A stretch of 6,980 nucleotides of DNA, from the NCBI GenBank assembly GCA_016840645.1, contig JAEORY010000205.1, positions 1 through 6,980 on the forward strand, written 5' to 3'. This stretch comes from Candidatus Borrarchaeota archaeon. Its GTDB lineage: Archaea; Asgardarchaeota; Sifarchaeia; Borrarchaeales; Borrarchaeaceae. The notes below the pieces were generated by a model. The model made no database searches. It was not told the DNA's origin and saw nothing but the letters and a program-made list of their open reading frames with translations. Both the position numbers and the translations under genes were made by a program. Position 1 is the first letter of the stretch, and the number at the start of each line of letters is the position of its first letter. Shown here piece by piece: positions 6,260 through 6,980 of the stretch.

Positions 6260-6962
6260 AACTTCCAGAATTTTCTATAATTTTCCCATCACGTAATTTG
6301 ATTATTCTATCTGTAGTCATTGCGATCATATCATCATGTGTAACGACAATAATGGTTTGACCTTGATCATTGATTTGTCTCAGTAATTCCATGATTTCTT
6401 CTCCAGTTTTCGTATCAAGGTCGCCAGTAGGCTCATCTGCCAACACTATTGAAGGTTGAACTGCTATCGCTCTGGCAATTGCTACTCGTTGCTGTTCTCC
6501 ACCACTGAGCTCTCCTGGTTTATGATATAATCTGTCGCTTAATCCAACTGCTTGAAGAAATTCTGTAGCTCTTTCAAACCTCTCTTTTTTTGATAACCCC
6601 TTTGCTATCAAAGGAAGTTGTACATTTTCCAATGCAGTAAGATTTGGTAGAAGATTATAGAATTGAAAGACAAATCCAATGTTTTCTCTTCTGAATTTTG
6701 TAAGTTTACTCTCACCTAAACTTGAAAGTTCTATGTCATTGACTCTAATGTTACCTTTTGTTGGTTTGTCAAGTCCCCCGATGATATTAAGAAGTGTAGT
6801 CTTGCCGCAGCCCGAGGGTCCCATAATTGCTACTATTTCTCCTTCTCTCACCCGAAAACTAACACCTCTAAGGGCTTCAACATCTGTTTTCCCTCTTTGG
6901 TAGACCTTCCAGACGGCATCTGCCTCAATGATTGTTTGATTCAGTGCGTTTTTCAACTTCAA
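6258..6962 (-). CDS. ABC exporter ATPase, MacB/LolD type
   Basis: A 234-residue nucleotide-binding subunit of the family that drives FtsX/MacB-type permeases by a mechanotransmission-like cycle. All catalytic elements are intact: Walker A GPSGCGKT (48-55), Q-loop Gln100 in FVFQFYNLLP, signature LSGGEQQRV (152-160), Walker B IVLADEPTGDLD (172-183) with catalytic Glu177, and switch His209 in VVTHDD. VYQRGKTDVEALRGVSF and QFYNLLPNLTALENV are characteristic of the LolD/MacB group. An in-frame TAG just upstream leaves TTG 6962 or TTG 6956 as the start. GGGG (6966-6969) is only 3 bases from the first but 9 from the second, so the true protein may be two residues shorter. It is the first gene of the exporter operon, and its promoter lies outside the window. 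Confidence 0.93.
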   Translation of the reverse strand: MKLKNALNQTIIEADAVWKVYQRGKTDVEALRGVSFRVREGEIVAIMGPSGCGKTTLLNIIGGLDKPTKGNIRVNDIELSSLGESKLTKFRRENIGFVFQFYNLLPNLTALENVQLPLIAKGLSKKERFERATEFLQAVGLSDRLYHKPGELSGGEQQRVAIARAIAVQPSIVLADEPTGDLDTKTGEEIMELLRQINDQGQTIIVVTHDDMIAMTTDRIIKLRDGKIIENSGS

Positions 6963-6980
6963 TTTCCCCTATAAGATTAG

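Overview
The window most likely comes from a moderately AT-rich archaeon. The pointers are a methylmalonyl-CoA mutase split into a large catalytic gene and a separate small cobalamin-binding gene, a tightly packed mutase/MeaB operon of the kind common in archaea, and an insertion-sequence relic whose right end resembles archaeal IS200/IS605 (IS1341-type) elements. TTG starts behind good Shine-Dalgarno sequences are frequent. A bacterium with a split mutase cannot be excluded, and the sequence does not fix the lineage.

Layout. Left third, plus strand: the 3' part of the mutase large subunit (1-1014, its 5' end lies outside the window), the B12-binding small subunit (1025-1429) and the G-protein chaperone MeaB (1441-2406). 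Only about 10 bases separate these genes. Together they encode B12-dependent interconversion of (R)-methylmalonyl-CoA and succinyl-CoA plus the GTPase that protects or reloads the cofactor. No epimerase gene is visible downstream.

Middle: a remnant of an IS200/IS605-family element, about 316 bases (proposed 2403-2718). It holds a frameshifted C-terminal tail of tnpB on the minus strand, a canonical right-end hairpin and a left-end-like hairpin. It sits between the convergent 3' ends of meaB and an uncharacterised minus-strand gene (2678-3568), and it supplies the present stop codons of both. On paper, removing it leaves both genes with nearby stops and recreates TTAC next to the insertion point, which is what this transposon family predicts.

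The uncharacterised gene has a distant, uncertain resemblance to luciferase-like TIM-barrel proteins. Its true start probably lies about 100 bases further upstream, at a TTG behind a perfect GGAGGTG. That start is now cut off by a one-base frame disruption near 3632.

Right half, minus strand: a three-gene ABC exporter operon transcribed leftward. It has an ATPase of the MacB/LolD type (6258-6962) followed by two tandem FtsX/MacB-type permeases (5085-6245 and 3897-5075). These look like the ATPase and the two non-identical membrane halves of one exporter with unknown substrate.

I found no RNA gene, CRISPR array or complete mobile element, and no convincing new multi-gene system. The points worth a second look are the IS relic, the reconstruction of its empty site, and the frame-disrupted unknown gene.
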